This document shows, piece after piece, positions 1 to 5,624 of a DNA stretch of 6,726 nucleotides (position 1 is its first letter; every line of letters begins with the position of its first letter). This DNA is from an uncultured bacterium (GTDB lineage: Bacteria > Eisenbacteria > RBG-16-71-46 > CAIMUX01), in the NCBI GenBank assembly GCA_946886185.1, contig CAMPIC010000159.1, positions 1 through 6,726 of the forward strand. The letters are read 5' to 3'. Made by a program: the position numbers and the translations under genes. The notes below the pieces were generated by a model. The model was given only the letters and a program-made list of their open reading frames with translations, made no database searches and was not told where the DNA came from.

Positions 1-1
1 C

Positions 2-352
2 TCGATCGCGAGCGTTCTTTGGTGGGTCTTCGCGCTCTGGATGGCGGCGCGCATCCTCGGAAGGATTCCCCGGCGCGCCGACGCGGTGACGGTGCTGCTG
101 GGTGCGCTGCTCCTGGGAGCGCTCTCCTGGACCGCGATCCAGGCGATCGAGTACCGCATGCGGCCGGACGCGGTCGTGGTCGCGGAAGATGCGCCGGTCC
201 GGAGCAATCCGGACGCCGCGGCCACAGTGGAGTTCACGCTGCACGGAGGCACCCTTCTCCGCCTCGGACGGAGTGCGCCCGGCTTCCGGGAGGTGATCTT
301 CTCCGACGAGCTGCACGGTTGGACGGACGAGGGAAATCTGGCTCGGCGGTGA
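2..352 (+). CDS. C-terminal part of a membrane protein with SH3-like domain (BatE/BatD-like), 5' truncated
   Basis: The reading frame is open from the window edge, so the N-terminus is missing. It ends at TGA 350-352. The visible 116 residues start with a hydrophobic segment (SIASVLWWVFALWMAARI), then a short basic loop (GRIPRRADA), then a second membrane segment (TVLLGALLLGALSWTAIQAI). An SH3-like domain follows, with the pattern V-R-S-N-P ... F-T-L-H-G-G-T ... G-W-T. Two membrane helices followed by an SH3b domain with an 'unravelled N-P ... heGt ... GW' signature is typical of the end of BatE-type TPR proteins of the Bat aerotolerance operon. In those proteins TPR repeats lie upstream, which cannot be seen here. 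The domain assignment is fairly safe; the Bat assignment is inference. An internal ATG at 41 is within the first helix and is unlikely to be the true start. Confidence 0.65.
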   Translation, partial: SIASVLWWVFALWMAARILGRIPRRADAVTVLLGALLLGALSWTAIQAIEYRMRPDAVVVAEDAPVRSNPDAAATVEFTLHGGTLLRLGRSAPGFREVIFSDELHGWTDEGNLARR

Positions 353-438
353 GCCGGTGCGCAATCCGCGGCCGGCCTGTCTGACCCGCTTGATCCTTGG
401 ATTAGAAGAGCTTACGTGAGGCATCCTCCTTTCGTAGG

Positions 439-467
439 TTGCCTGATCGCGCGAGCTTGAGTATCCT
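439..467 (+). promoter_or_regulatory. Candidate sigma70-type promoter upstream of the EIIA gene
   Basis: TTGCCT at 439-444 and TATCCT at 462-467 are separated by exactly 17 bases. Each hexamer matches 4 of 6 consensus positions. Transcription would begin near 474, leaving a leader of about 54 bases before the proposed EIIA start at 528. It lies in the only sizeable gap (353-527) before the gene cluster, where a promoter is expected. The rest of that gap shows no convincing gene or U-tract terminator, only a GC-rich imperfect inverted repeat just after the first gene (GCCGG...CCGGC around 353-377). The promoter is predicted from pattern alone. Confidence 0.35.
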
Positions 468-515
468 GCGAGATCATTCCCTGTTGAACGAATGACCCGG
501 GATGAACCACGAGCC

Positions 516-530
516 GGGAGCTGACCTATT
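516..530 (+). promoter_or_regulatory. Shine-Dalgarno site that supports an ATT start codon
   Basis: GGGAG at 516-520 is followed by a 7-base spacer (CTGACCT) and then ATT at 528-530. The spacing is ideal for a ribosome-binding site. The first conventional start in this frame, ATG 603, has no purine-rich site in front of it. The in-frame TGA at 522-524 blocks any start further upstream, unless that codon is read through. Confidence 0.5.
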
Positions 531-986
531 CTTCACTACTTCGATCCGAATCTTTTCGTCCCCGATCTCGAGTCGACGACCAAGGACGAAGCGCTCCGCG
601 AAATGGCGGACCGTCTGGCGCGCGGCGCGGGAGTGCGCGATCCCGATCTCCTGCTCGACATGCTCCGGCGACGGGAGTCGCTCGGCTCCACCGGCATCGG
701 CAAGGGAGTCGCGATCCCGCATGGAAGAAGCCTCGCGGTCTCGGAACTCCGCGTCCTCTTTGCGCGTTCGCAACAGGGGGTGGAGTTCGACGCGATGGAC
801 CACAAGCCGGTCCATCTGTTCTTCCTCATCGTCGCTCCGCCGCAGGACAAGCGGAACGAATACCTCCCGCTCCTGGGACGGATCGCCGAGTTGGTCAAGG
901 AGAAGCGAATCCGAGACCGGCTCCGCAAAGTGGAGCAGTTCGACGATTTGCGAGAACTGCTGGAGGAGCAAATCAGTGGCGAATAG
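528..986 (+). CDS. PTS EIIA type-2 domain protein, PtsN (EIIA-Ntr)-like
   Basis: This is a 152-residue single-domain EIIA protein of the fructose/mannitol/Ntr family. These accept a phosphoryl group from HPr or NPr on a histidine and act as a sugar-uptake component or, when standing alone as here, usually as a regulator. The signature G-I-G-K-G-V-A-I-P-H-G-R places the phosphorylated histidine at residue 65. The later HLFFLIVAPP and EYLPLLGRIAELV stretches fit the C-terminal half of the fold. No EIIB or EIIC gene is visible, which favours a regulatory role. The start is unusual: homology-like sequence (HYFDPNLFVPDLES) extends upstream of ATG 603, with no ATG, GTG or TTG before the in-frame TGA at 522. 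I place the start at ATT 528, seven bases after GGGAG. This gives the normal family length and an N-terminal strand that a start at 603 would remove. The 3' end overlaps the next gene by 11 bases. Family assignment is confident; the start is not. Confidence 0.85.
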   Translation: MLHYFDPNLFVPDLESTTKDEALREMADRLARGAGVRDPDLLLDMLRRRESLGSTGIGKGVAIPHGRSLAVSELRVLFARSQQGVEFDAMDHKPVHLFFLIVAPPQDKRNEYLPLLGRIAELVKEKRIRDRLRKVEQFDDLRELLEEQISGE

Positions 987-1341
987 CCCGCTCTCCGAGC
1001 GTCTGGGGCGCCTCTTCCGCCTCCAGGATCTGGACATCATGATCCGCGAAATGCAGGATCCCGCTTTTCAGAAATCACAAGAGCAGATGGGATTCCGGTT
1101 CCACGCGCTGGAGAAGCTCCAGACTGCGCGGGAAAAGCTGGCGGAAACGATCGACAAGCCGGACCTGCGCCTCTATGACCGCATCGCCAAGAAGCATGAC
1201 CACGGAATCGTGCCGGTCGCCGATCGGATCTGCCTCGGGTGCTACATGACGTTGCCCACCTCCGCAGGACGGGTCAGCTCCTCGCCGGAGCATCTGCTCA
1301 CCTGCGAGAACTGCGGGCGCATCCTCTACTGGTTGGAGTAG
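976..1341 (+). CDS. Short C4-type zinc-ribbon protein (zf-RING_7 / DUF164-like)
   Basis: The 121-residue product begins at GTG 976, preceded by GGAGG (962-966) at a 9-base spacing, inside the end of the EIIA gene. The C-terminal half carries four cysteines at residues 86, 89, 110 and 113 in the arrangement C-L-G-C ... C-E-N-C-G-R-I-L-Y. Together with the preceding L-Y-D-R-I-A-K-K-H this matches the zinc-ribbon end of the DUF164 family. Family members usually have about 240 residues, with a long N-terminal coiled coil. Here only about 60 charged, helical residues precede the ribbon, so this is a shortened form. The function of the family is poorly defined; nucleic-acid or protein binding is usually supposed. 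The 11-base overlap with the EIIA gene suggests translational coupling. A longer ORF in this frame reaches back to 502, but its first part is the wrong frame of the EIIA gene. Confidence 0.8.
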   Translation: MANSPLSERLGRLFRLQDLDIMIREMQDPAFQKSQEQMGFRFHALEKLQTAREKLAETIDKPDLRLYDRIAKKHDHGIVPVADRICLGCYMTLPTSAGRVSSSPEHLLTCENCGRILYWLE

Positions 1342-1371
1342 CGCCTTGCGAGTCCACCGCCTGGGCTCTTC

Positions 1372-3225
1372 ATGACCCGATCCACGTTTCTCGAGGCGAA
1401 GGTGGTCGCACCGGGATTGCCGCCCGGGCGCTACCGGATCGAGATCAAAGGCGGTCGCATCCACAGCCTCGCGCCGATCGCTCCGGATGTGTCCATGCCG
1501 CGATCGGAAGATTCCACTTCTCTGGACGCCTCCGCAACCGAAGTGCTGCGCGACGACGAGATCCTCATACCGGCCTTCGTGGACGCGCACACGCACCTCC
1601 TGGGCGTCGGGACGTCGCGCCTCAAACCGAACCTTCACGATAGCTTCTCGCGAGAGGAAGCATTCGCACGACTCGCGGCGTGGCTCTCCTCCCATCCGGG
1701 AGACGATCCCGTGATCGCGGAAGGATGGGACCAGTCGGGGTGGGCCGACCCGACCTTTCCCACTCGGGACGAGATCGATCGGATCACCGCGCGTCCTGTG
1801 GCCCTCCGCCGGGTCTGCGGGCACATCGCCGTGCTCAATTCCGCTGCGCTCGCGCGAGTCGGTACCGGCTGGGATCAGGTGGACTTCGAGACCGGTTTGG
1901 CGCTCGAGGCGCTTCCGCTCCGACTCAATCGCGTCTGGCCGAGATCGACCGAGATGCTCGACCAGGCATTCGAGATCGCTCAGGAGGAGGCGTTCCGCTG
2001 CGGCGTCGCCGCGATCCAGGAGATGGGCGATCCCGCCAGCTACCGCACCTACGGTCGTGCCGAGGCTGCCGGCAAGCTCATGTTGCGTGTGAGCCACTTC
2101 TTTCAACTCGATGCACTGGAATCGGTAATCGGCTCGGGCATGGTCGCGGGCATGGGAAGCGAGTTCCTCCGCGTCGGAGGGATCAAGCTGTTCCTCGACG
2201 GCTCGATCGGAGGGCGGACGGCCGCTCTGTTCGAGCCGTACGCGACCCCGCGCGGGACATCGGGGTCCGGCGAGATCGAGGCGGCGCCAGCCCGGGCAAG
2301 GTCCAGTGAGGCTTTATCGCGGGAGAACGCACCCCGCGAGCCTGGATCCCGCCAGAGCGGCGCGTTGCCGCGTGAGACTGCGTCTGAGGCGAACGGCGCC
2401 GGGGCACTGCTGTTCTCCGACGAGGACCTCGCTCGTCAGTTGCAGAGGTGCTCCGAGCAGGACCTGCCGGTCGCTCTTCATGCGATCGGCGATCGCGCCA
2501 TCGACCAGGCGGTGCGCATCCTCGAACGATTGAGGCGGGACGGGTTCGCCCTTGCGGCGCCGGGTCCACGCATCGAGCACGCGGAGCTGCTACCCGAATC
2601 TTTGCGCAGCCGCGCCGTGGCCGCGGGTGCGTTCCTCTCGATGCAGCCGAACTTCACCGCCCAATGGCAGGGCGAGGGCGGGCTCTACGAGCGGATGCTC
2701 GGACCTGCGCGCGCCCGGGCTCTCAATCCCTATCGCGACGCGTATCGATCGGGACGGCTTCTCTTCGGATCGGACACGATGCCGCTCGGTCCGATCCGCG
2801 GACTGCGCGGCGCCTGTTGCCACCCCGATCCGGAACAGCGTCTCAGCCTCCTGGAAGCGATCGAGGCCTACACCGCCGGTTCGGCTCAGGGAGTGCGCAG
2901 ACCGTTCGGGAGCGCGCGCGTCGCTGTCGGCGAACCGGCAGACCTCGTCGCGCTTCAAATCAGCGACGGGGAGCCGGACGTCACGGTCGAGCGCATCGCC
3001 GACCCTGCGATGATGGGCGCTGCTGCGGACGGGCTCCTCAACCATACGAGAGTCAGCAGAACGTGGGTGAACGGCCGTAGCGTGTATCGGTCGTCGCCGT
3101 CCTCGACGTACGGGACATCGTGCCACCGGTTGTCGCCCTACGGATCCTCGTCGGGCGCTTCATCGCCGGATCGGCCGCCGTCCTCGTCTGATCGCTCATC
3201 GTCGGGTGGAGGAAGCCGCTCGTGA
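1372..3225 (+). CDS. Amidohydrolase 3 family metal-dependent hydrolase (YtcJ-like)
   Basis: The 617-residue product is a TIM-barrel metal hydrolase of the amidohydrolase superfamily, YtcJ/NfdA-like branch, probably cytoplasmic, since no signal peptide is seen. Landmarks: F-V-D-A-H-T-H with metal ligands His73 and His75; the G-W-D-Q-S-G-W-A-D motif and R-R-V-C-G-H typical of YtcJ proteins; G-I-K-L-F-L-D-G-S with Lys272; L-H-A-I-G-D-R with His370; R-I-E-H-A-E with His403; and F-G-S-D-T-M-P with Asp468. The substrate cannot be told; N-substituted formamides or other amides are known for relatives. ATG 1372 is the only conventional start after the upstream stop, but its ribosome site is weak. Two parts look unlike the family: a low-complexity insertion at about residues 296-343, and a serine-rich tail of about 45 residues after V-N-G-R-S-V-Y-R, where relatives normally end. 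The stop overlaps the next start as GTGA. Confidence 0.9.
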   Translation: MTRSTFLEAKVVAPGLPPGRYRIEIKGGRIHSLAPIAPDVSMPRSEDSTSLDASATEVLRDDEILIPAFVDAHTHLLGVGTSRLKPNLHDSFSREEAFARLAAWLSSHPGDDPVIAEGWDQSGWADPTFPTRDEIDRITARPVALRRVCGHIAVLNSAALARVGTGWDQVDFETGLALEALPLRLNRVWPRSTEMLDQAFEIAQEEAFRCGVAAIQEMGDPASYRTYGRAEAAGKLMLRVSHFFQLDALESVIGSGMVAGMGSEFLRVGGIKLFLDGSIGGRTAALFEPYATPRGTSGSGEIEAAPARARSSEALSRENAPREPGSRQSGALPRETASEANGAGALLFSDEDLARQLQRCSEQDLPVALHAIGDRAIDQAVRILERLRRDGFALAAPGPRIEHAELLPESLRSRAVAAGAFLSMQPNFTAQWQGEGGLYERMLGPARARALNPYRDAYRSGRLLFGSDTMPLGPIRGLRGACCHPDPEQRLSLLEAIEAYTAGSAQGVRRPFGSARVAVGEPADLVALQISDGEPDVTVERIADPAMMGAAADGLLNHTRVSRTWVNGRSVYRSSPSSTYGTSCHRLSPYGSSSGASSPDRPPSSSDRSSSGGGSRS

Positions 3226-4433
3226 CTACTCGGACTCGCGCGCGCGACCTGACGCTCCTGCTCGAGGCCTCGCGCCGCCTCAACCGAACTCTCTATCTCG
3301 ATTCGCTTCTCGTGGAGATCCGCGACCTGGTTCGCGAAGCGGTCTCCGCCGAAGCACTCTCGCTCCTGGTTTGGGATGAGGAGATCTCCCGCCTCGAGGT
3401 CTTCATCTCCCACAACCGGATCTGGACCGAGGGGACCCGACCCGCGCTTGCGCCCAAGGAAGGGATCGCGGATTGGATCGCCCAGCACGACAGCGCGTTT
3501 CTCACCAACGATCCCGCGTCCGAGACGGAGTTTCCCGATCTGACTCGCACGGATGGCGCTTTCGTGACGCAGAGTTTCCTGGGAGTGCCTTTGCGTCGCG
3601 CGGGCAACTTCTTCGGGGTTCTCGAAGCGTTCAACTCCACGAGCCCGGGCGGATTCGGCCGGGCCGATTTGCAGCTGCTCGAGGCGTTGGCCGATCCGAT
3701 CAGCGTCTCGCTGGACAACGCGCTGACCTTCCAGATCGCGCGGCGGGAACGCGCTCAGAACGAAGCGCTCTTCCGCGTGGGAATGTTCCTCAACCGCAAG
3801 CTCTCCCTGGAAGAGATCATCGAAGTGCTGCTCGATCAGCTGCAGAGCGTGCTTCCTTCCGACGCGGCGGCGCTCTACCTGCTCGAGCCGGGCACCTCGG
3901 AGCTGACCTGGTTTCGCCATCGGGGTTACAAGACAGGAACCGAGGAGCAGGTCAATCTGAAGCTGGGAAGCGGATTGGTCGGATGGGTCGCGGGCACGCG
4001 CACTCCTCTCGTCGTTCCCGACGTCACCGCCGAGCCGCGCTACGTCAACGCGCGCCCTTCGACGCGGTCGGAGATCGTGGTGCCGATCGAGTCGGAGGGG
4101 AGGATCCTGGGAGTGCTCAACCTGGAAGCGGACGAGGTGGGCCGCTTCACCAGCGCCGACCTACGGGTCGCGGCCGCGTTCGCCAATCAAGCGGCGATCT
4201 CGATCGAGCGCGCCCAGATGATTCGCCAGCTCGAAGAAAAGGCGCGCTTGGAGCACGAGCTCTCGGTGGCGCGCCAGATCCAGCAGACATTCCTTCCGGC
4301 AGCGGCGCCGGACATCCCCGGGATCGATCTCGCCGCGGTCAACCTCCCGTCCGCGGAAGTGAGCGGAGACGCCTACGACTATTTGATGATCGCGGATCAA
4401 CAGCGCGCGCTCAAGATCAGCGACGTTTCCTGA
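3222..4433 (+). CDS. GAF-GAF-PP2C (SpoIIE/RsbU-type) phosphatase, N-terminal part up to an in-frame TGA
   Basis: GTG 3222 overlaps the amidohydrolase stop (GTGA) and has GGAGG at 3208-3212, nine bases upstream. The product has two GAF sensor domains in tandem (about residues 5-165 and 170-330). A short coiled linker (R-Q-L-E-E-K-A-R-L-E-H-E-L) follows, then the R-Q-I-Q-Q-T-F-L-P entry motif (351-359) of SpoIIE/RsbU PP2C phosphatases. The first metal-binding motif V-S-G-D-A-Y-D-Y is present (Asp383, Asp386). The frame then meets TGA at 4431-4433, codon 404, exactly where the second motif D-V-S-G-K-G needs its first glycine. The frame continues open with normal PP2C sequence to 5012, so the original or true gene is 3222-5012 (597 codons including the final stop). 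Such proteins dephosphorylate anti-sigma-factor antagonists in response to GAF ligands. As written, this fragment lacks most of the catalytic domain. Confidence 0.88.
   Translation: MTTRTRARDLTLLLEASRRLNRTLYLDSLLVEIRDLVREAVSAEALSLLVWDEEISRLEVFISHNRIWTEGTRPALAPKEGIADWIAQHDSAFLTNDPASETEFPDLTRTDGAFVTQSFLGVPLRRAGNFFGVLEAFNSTSPGGFGRADLQLLEALADPISVSLDNALTFQIARRERAQNEALFRVGMFLNRKLSLEEIIEVLLDQLQSVLPSDAAALYLLEPGTSELTWFRHRGYKTGTEEQVNLKLGSGLVGWVAGTRTPLVVPDVTAEPRYVNARPSTRSEIVVPIESEGRILGVLNLEADEVGRFTSADLRVAAAFANQAAISIERAQMIRQLEEKARLEHELSVARQIQQTFLPAAAPDIPGIDLAAVNLPSAEVSGDAYDYLMIADQQRALKISDVS
4431..4433 (+). other. In-frame TGA replacing a conserved glycine codon in the PP2C domain
   Basis: The codons around the site read D-V-S, TGA, K-G-V-S-A-A-L-I-M-A-T. 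In SpoIIE/RsbU-type phosphatases the motif is D-V-S-G-K-G followed by A-A-L-x-M-A. A single G-to-T change from GGA gives the observed TGA. No shift of frame is needed, and the sequence on both sides keeps all expected motifs. Confidence 0.9.
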
Positions 4434-4457
4434 AAGGGAGTCTCGGCCGCGCTCATC

Positions 4458-5012
4458 ATGGCGACGCTGCGCGCGTCCCTGCGTGCGGAAGCGCGCAATC
4501 GATACGCGATCGGGGAGATCGTGCGCAACGTCAACCGGCTGCTCTGGGAGTCGATCGAACTCGGGCAATTCGTGACCGCGTTCTACGGCGTGCTCGATCT
4601 CGCGCGGATGCGATTCAGCTACGTCAACGCCGGCCACAACCCGCCCATGCTGCTGCGCGCGAACGGGGAAGTGGAACGGCTGCGCACGGGGGGACCGATG
4701 CTCGGACCGTTTCCCGACTGCACGTACGAGCTCGGGCTCGTCGATTTGAAGCCGGGCGACCTGCTGCACTTCTACACCGACGGCGTGACCGAGGCGGGCG
4801 CGCCTCAGGGAGAGGCGTTCGGTCCGGCGCGGCTCATCGAGGTGCTGCGTCAGACGCACGGGCAATCCTCCTCGCTGGTCAATCAGGCGGTGCTCAACGC
4901 GGTCGACGCACACGACGGTCTGGAACGCTACGACGACGATGTGACTCTGATGACGCTGCAGGTTCATGAGCCGGAGAATTCGCCGGTGGTCGTTGCCGGA
5001 GAGCCCGGTTAG
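4458..5012 (+). CDS. C-terminal part of the same PP2C phosphatase, separated by the TGA
   Basis: This is the remainder of the SpoIIE-type PP2C domain, in the same frame as 3222-4433. The frame is actually open from 4434; ATG 4458 is only the first possible restart, and the nearest GGGAG (4437-4441) is 16 bases away, too far for good re-initiation. It carries the usual later motifs: F-V-T-A-F-Y-G-V-L-D, N-A-G-H-N-P-P, the metal-binding Y-T-D-G (Asp520 in full-gene numbering) and D-D-D-V-T (Asp571-573). These motifs show little sign of decay, so the TGA is either very recent, a sequencing or assembly error, or read through. Expressed alone, this piece would lack the V-S-G-D-A-Y-D motif and should not be an active phosphatase. 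It ends with TAG. Confidence 0.8.
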   Translation: MATLRASLRAEARNRYAIGEIVRNVNRLLWESIELGQFVTAFYGVLDLARMRFSYVNAGHNPPMLLRANGEVERLRTGGPMLGPFPDCTYELGLVDLKPGDLLHFYTDGVTEAGAPQGEAFGPARLIEVLRQTHGQSSSLVNQAVLNAVDAHDGLERYDDDVTLMTLQVHEPENSPVVVAGEPG

Positions 5013-5022
5013 GATCGCCGAA

Positions 5023-5076
5023 ATGGCGCGGAATCGCCGCGATCCGGACCTGTTCGGAGACGATGTGGAGGGGTGA
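5023..5076 (+). CDS. Possible 17-residue leader ORF before the bactofilin
   Basis: ATG 5023 is preceded by TAGGA (5010-5014, overlapping the stop of the phosphatase gene) at an 8-base spacing. It encodes MARNRRDPDLFGDDVEG and stops at TGA 5074-5076. This TGA lies within the GAGGGGTGAGGA stretch that serves as the bactofilin ribosome site. The ORF is in the same frame as the bactofilin, six bases ahead of its ATG. It could be a coupling or leader peptide, or chance. No family is recognised. Confidence 0.3.
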   Translation: MARNRRDPDLFGDDVEG

Positions 5077-5082
5077 GGATTC

Positions 5083-5463
5083 ATGGCCCGGGGCCAGTTC
5101 AAGTCGGAGCTTCCTCGTGGAGCCACGATCGTCGCAGCCAACACCGTCATTCGCGGCGACCTGGAAATCGCCGGGGATCTGGTGGTCCATGGACGGCTCG
5201 AAGGGACGATCCGCGTCGAGGGAACGTTCACGGTGGGCGAGGGGGGCAACATCGAGGGCGACACGGACTGTAGAACCGCCCACGTCGCGGGACGGATCAA
5301 GGGCAATCTGAAGGCGCGCGAAGGAGTGGATCTCATCCAGGGGGCCAAGGTCACCGGCGACATTTATACGCGATCGCTCCGGATCGAGGAGGGAGCGATT
5401 CTGCAAGGAATGTCGTATATGGGCGATTCGTATCTCCAGGACGAACTGGAGGAGGACGATTGA
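5083..5463 (+). CDS. Bactofilin (DUF583 family cytoskeletal protein)
   Basis: The 126-residue protein has the repeated short beta strands with regularly spaced glycines that form the right-handed beta-helix of bactofilins, for example I-R-G-D-L-E-I-A-G-D-L-V-V-H-G-R-L-E-G and V-T-G-D-I-Y-T-R-S-L-R-I-E-E-G-A. The core spans about residues 17-110. Bactofilins polymerise without nucleotide into filaments, often at the inner face of the membrane, and organise cell-shape or envelope enzymes. The N-terminus is short and not strongly hydrophobic; the C-terminus is acidic (D-E-L-E-E-D-D). The length is at the short end of the family's normal range. ATG 5083 has a strong ribosome site, GAGGGGTGAGGA. 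A peptidase gene, a common bactofilin neighbour, is not seen; a rhomboid protease lies two genes downstream. Identification is confident; the partner is unknown. Confidence 0.92.
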   Translation: MARGQFKSELPRGATIVAANTVIRGDLEIAGDLVVHGRLEGTIRVEGTFTVGEGGNIEGDTDCRTAHVAGRIKGNLKAREGVDLIQGAKVTGDIYTRSLRIEEGAILQGMSYMGDSYLQDELEEDD

Positions 5464-5501
5464 CCGCGCCAGACCGGTTCGCGAGGCAGGAGCGGTGCGC
5501 G

Positions 5502-5624
5502 GTGTCATCCAACGCCGCCGAGACTTTCCACCTGGGTCAGGTTGATTTACGCGTCGGCGAGAGGATCGATCGGCGCATCGGCCAGGGAATCGATCGGGTC
5601 GAGCGTGCCGCGGGGGTGCGATGA
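5502..5624 (+). CDS. Unrecognised small protein between bactofilin and rhomboid
   Basis: I do not recognise this family. The frame ends at TGA 5622-5624, overlapping the rhomboid start as ATGA. GTG 5502 has AGGAG (5488-5492) nine bases upstream and gives 40 residues. An alternative TTG at 5460 overlaps the bactofilin stop as TTGA, has GGAGG (5448-5452) seven bases upstream, and gives 54 residues. Third positions from 5541 on are mostly G or C (gag, atc, gtc, ggc, gcc), as in the neighbours. The C-terminal part is charged and has an eight-residue repeat, V-G-E-R-I-D-R-R then I-G-Q-G-I-D-R-V, matching a 24-base repeat with the shared core ATCGATCGG at 5565 and 5589. No membrane segment or signal peptide is seen. 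Overlap with the rhomboid start argues for a coupled gene; chance is still possible. Confidence 0.45.
   Translation: MSSNAAETFHLGQVDLRVGERIDRRIGQGIDRVERAAGVR

Noticed and set aside
492..524. Ten-codon ORF upstream of the EIIA gene (MTRDEPRAGS) as a true leader peptide
   Set aside because: It has no ribosome site and very short length. It is in frame with the EIIA gene only because the nearest upstream stop defines that frame.
502..975. N-terminal half of a long ORF (502-1341) in the zinc-ribbon frame
   Set aside because: This part is the wrong frame of the EIIA gene: Arg/Ser-rich with no domain. The real zinc-ribbon gene starts at GTG 976 with a good ribosome site.
1075..2106. 343-codon ORF on the minus strand
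   Set aside because: It is antisense to the zinc-ribbon and amidohydrolase genes, has Arg/Gly/His-rich composition and no motif, and is a usual shadow in GC-rich DNA.
3138..3920. 260-codon ORF on the minus strand
   Set aside because: It is antisense to the GAF domains, charged and low in complexity, without family features.
4431..4433. Genome-wide recoding of TGA as glycine
   Set aside because: TGA ends the first gene, the bactofilin and the last small gene where the proteins should end, and known TGA-Gly lineages are AT-rich. A local mutation or error is simpler.
4431..4433. Selenocysteine at the TGA codon
   Set aside because: The position is a conserved glycine in the family, not a cysteine, and I see no clear SECIS-like hairpin just downstream.
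3473..4969. 498-codon ORF in another + frame
   Set aside because: Its composition is dominated by Arg, Gly, Ala and Ser, with no motif. The same DNA encodes GAF and PP2C motifs in the other frame.
4161..5363. 400-codon ORF on the minus strand
   Set aside because: It lies opposite the phosphatase and bactofilin genes, whose conserved motifs are clear, and shows no recognisable domain.
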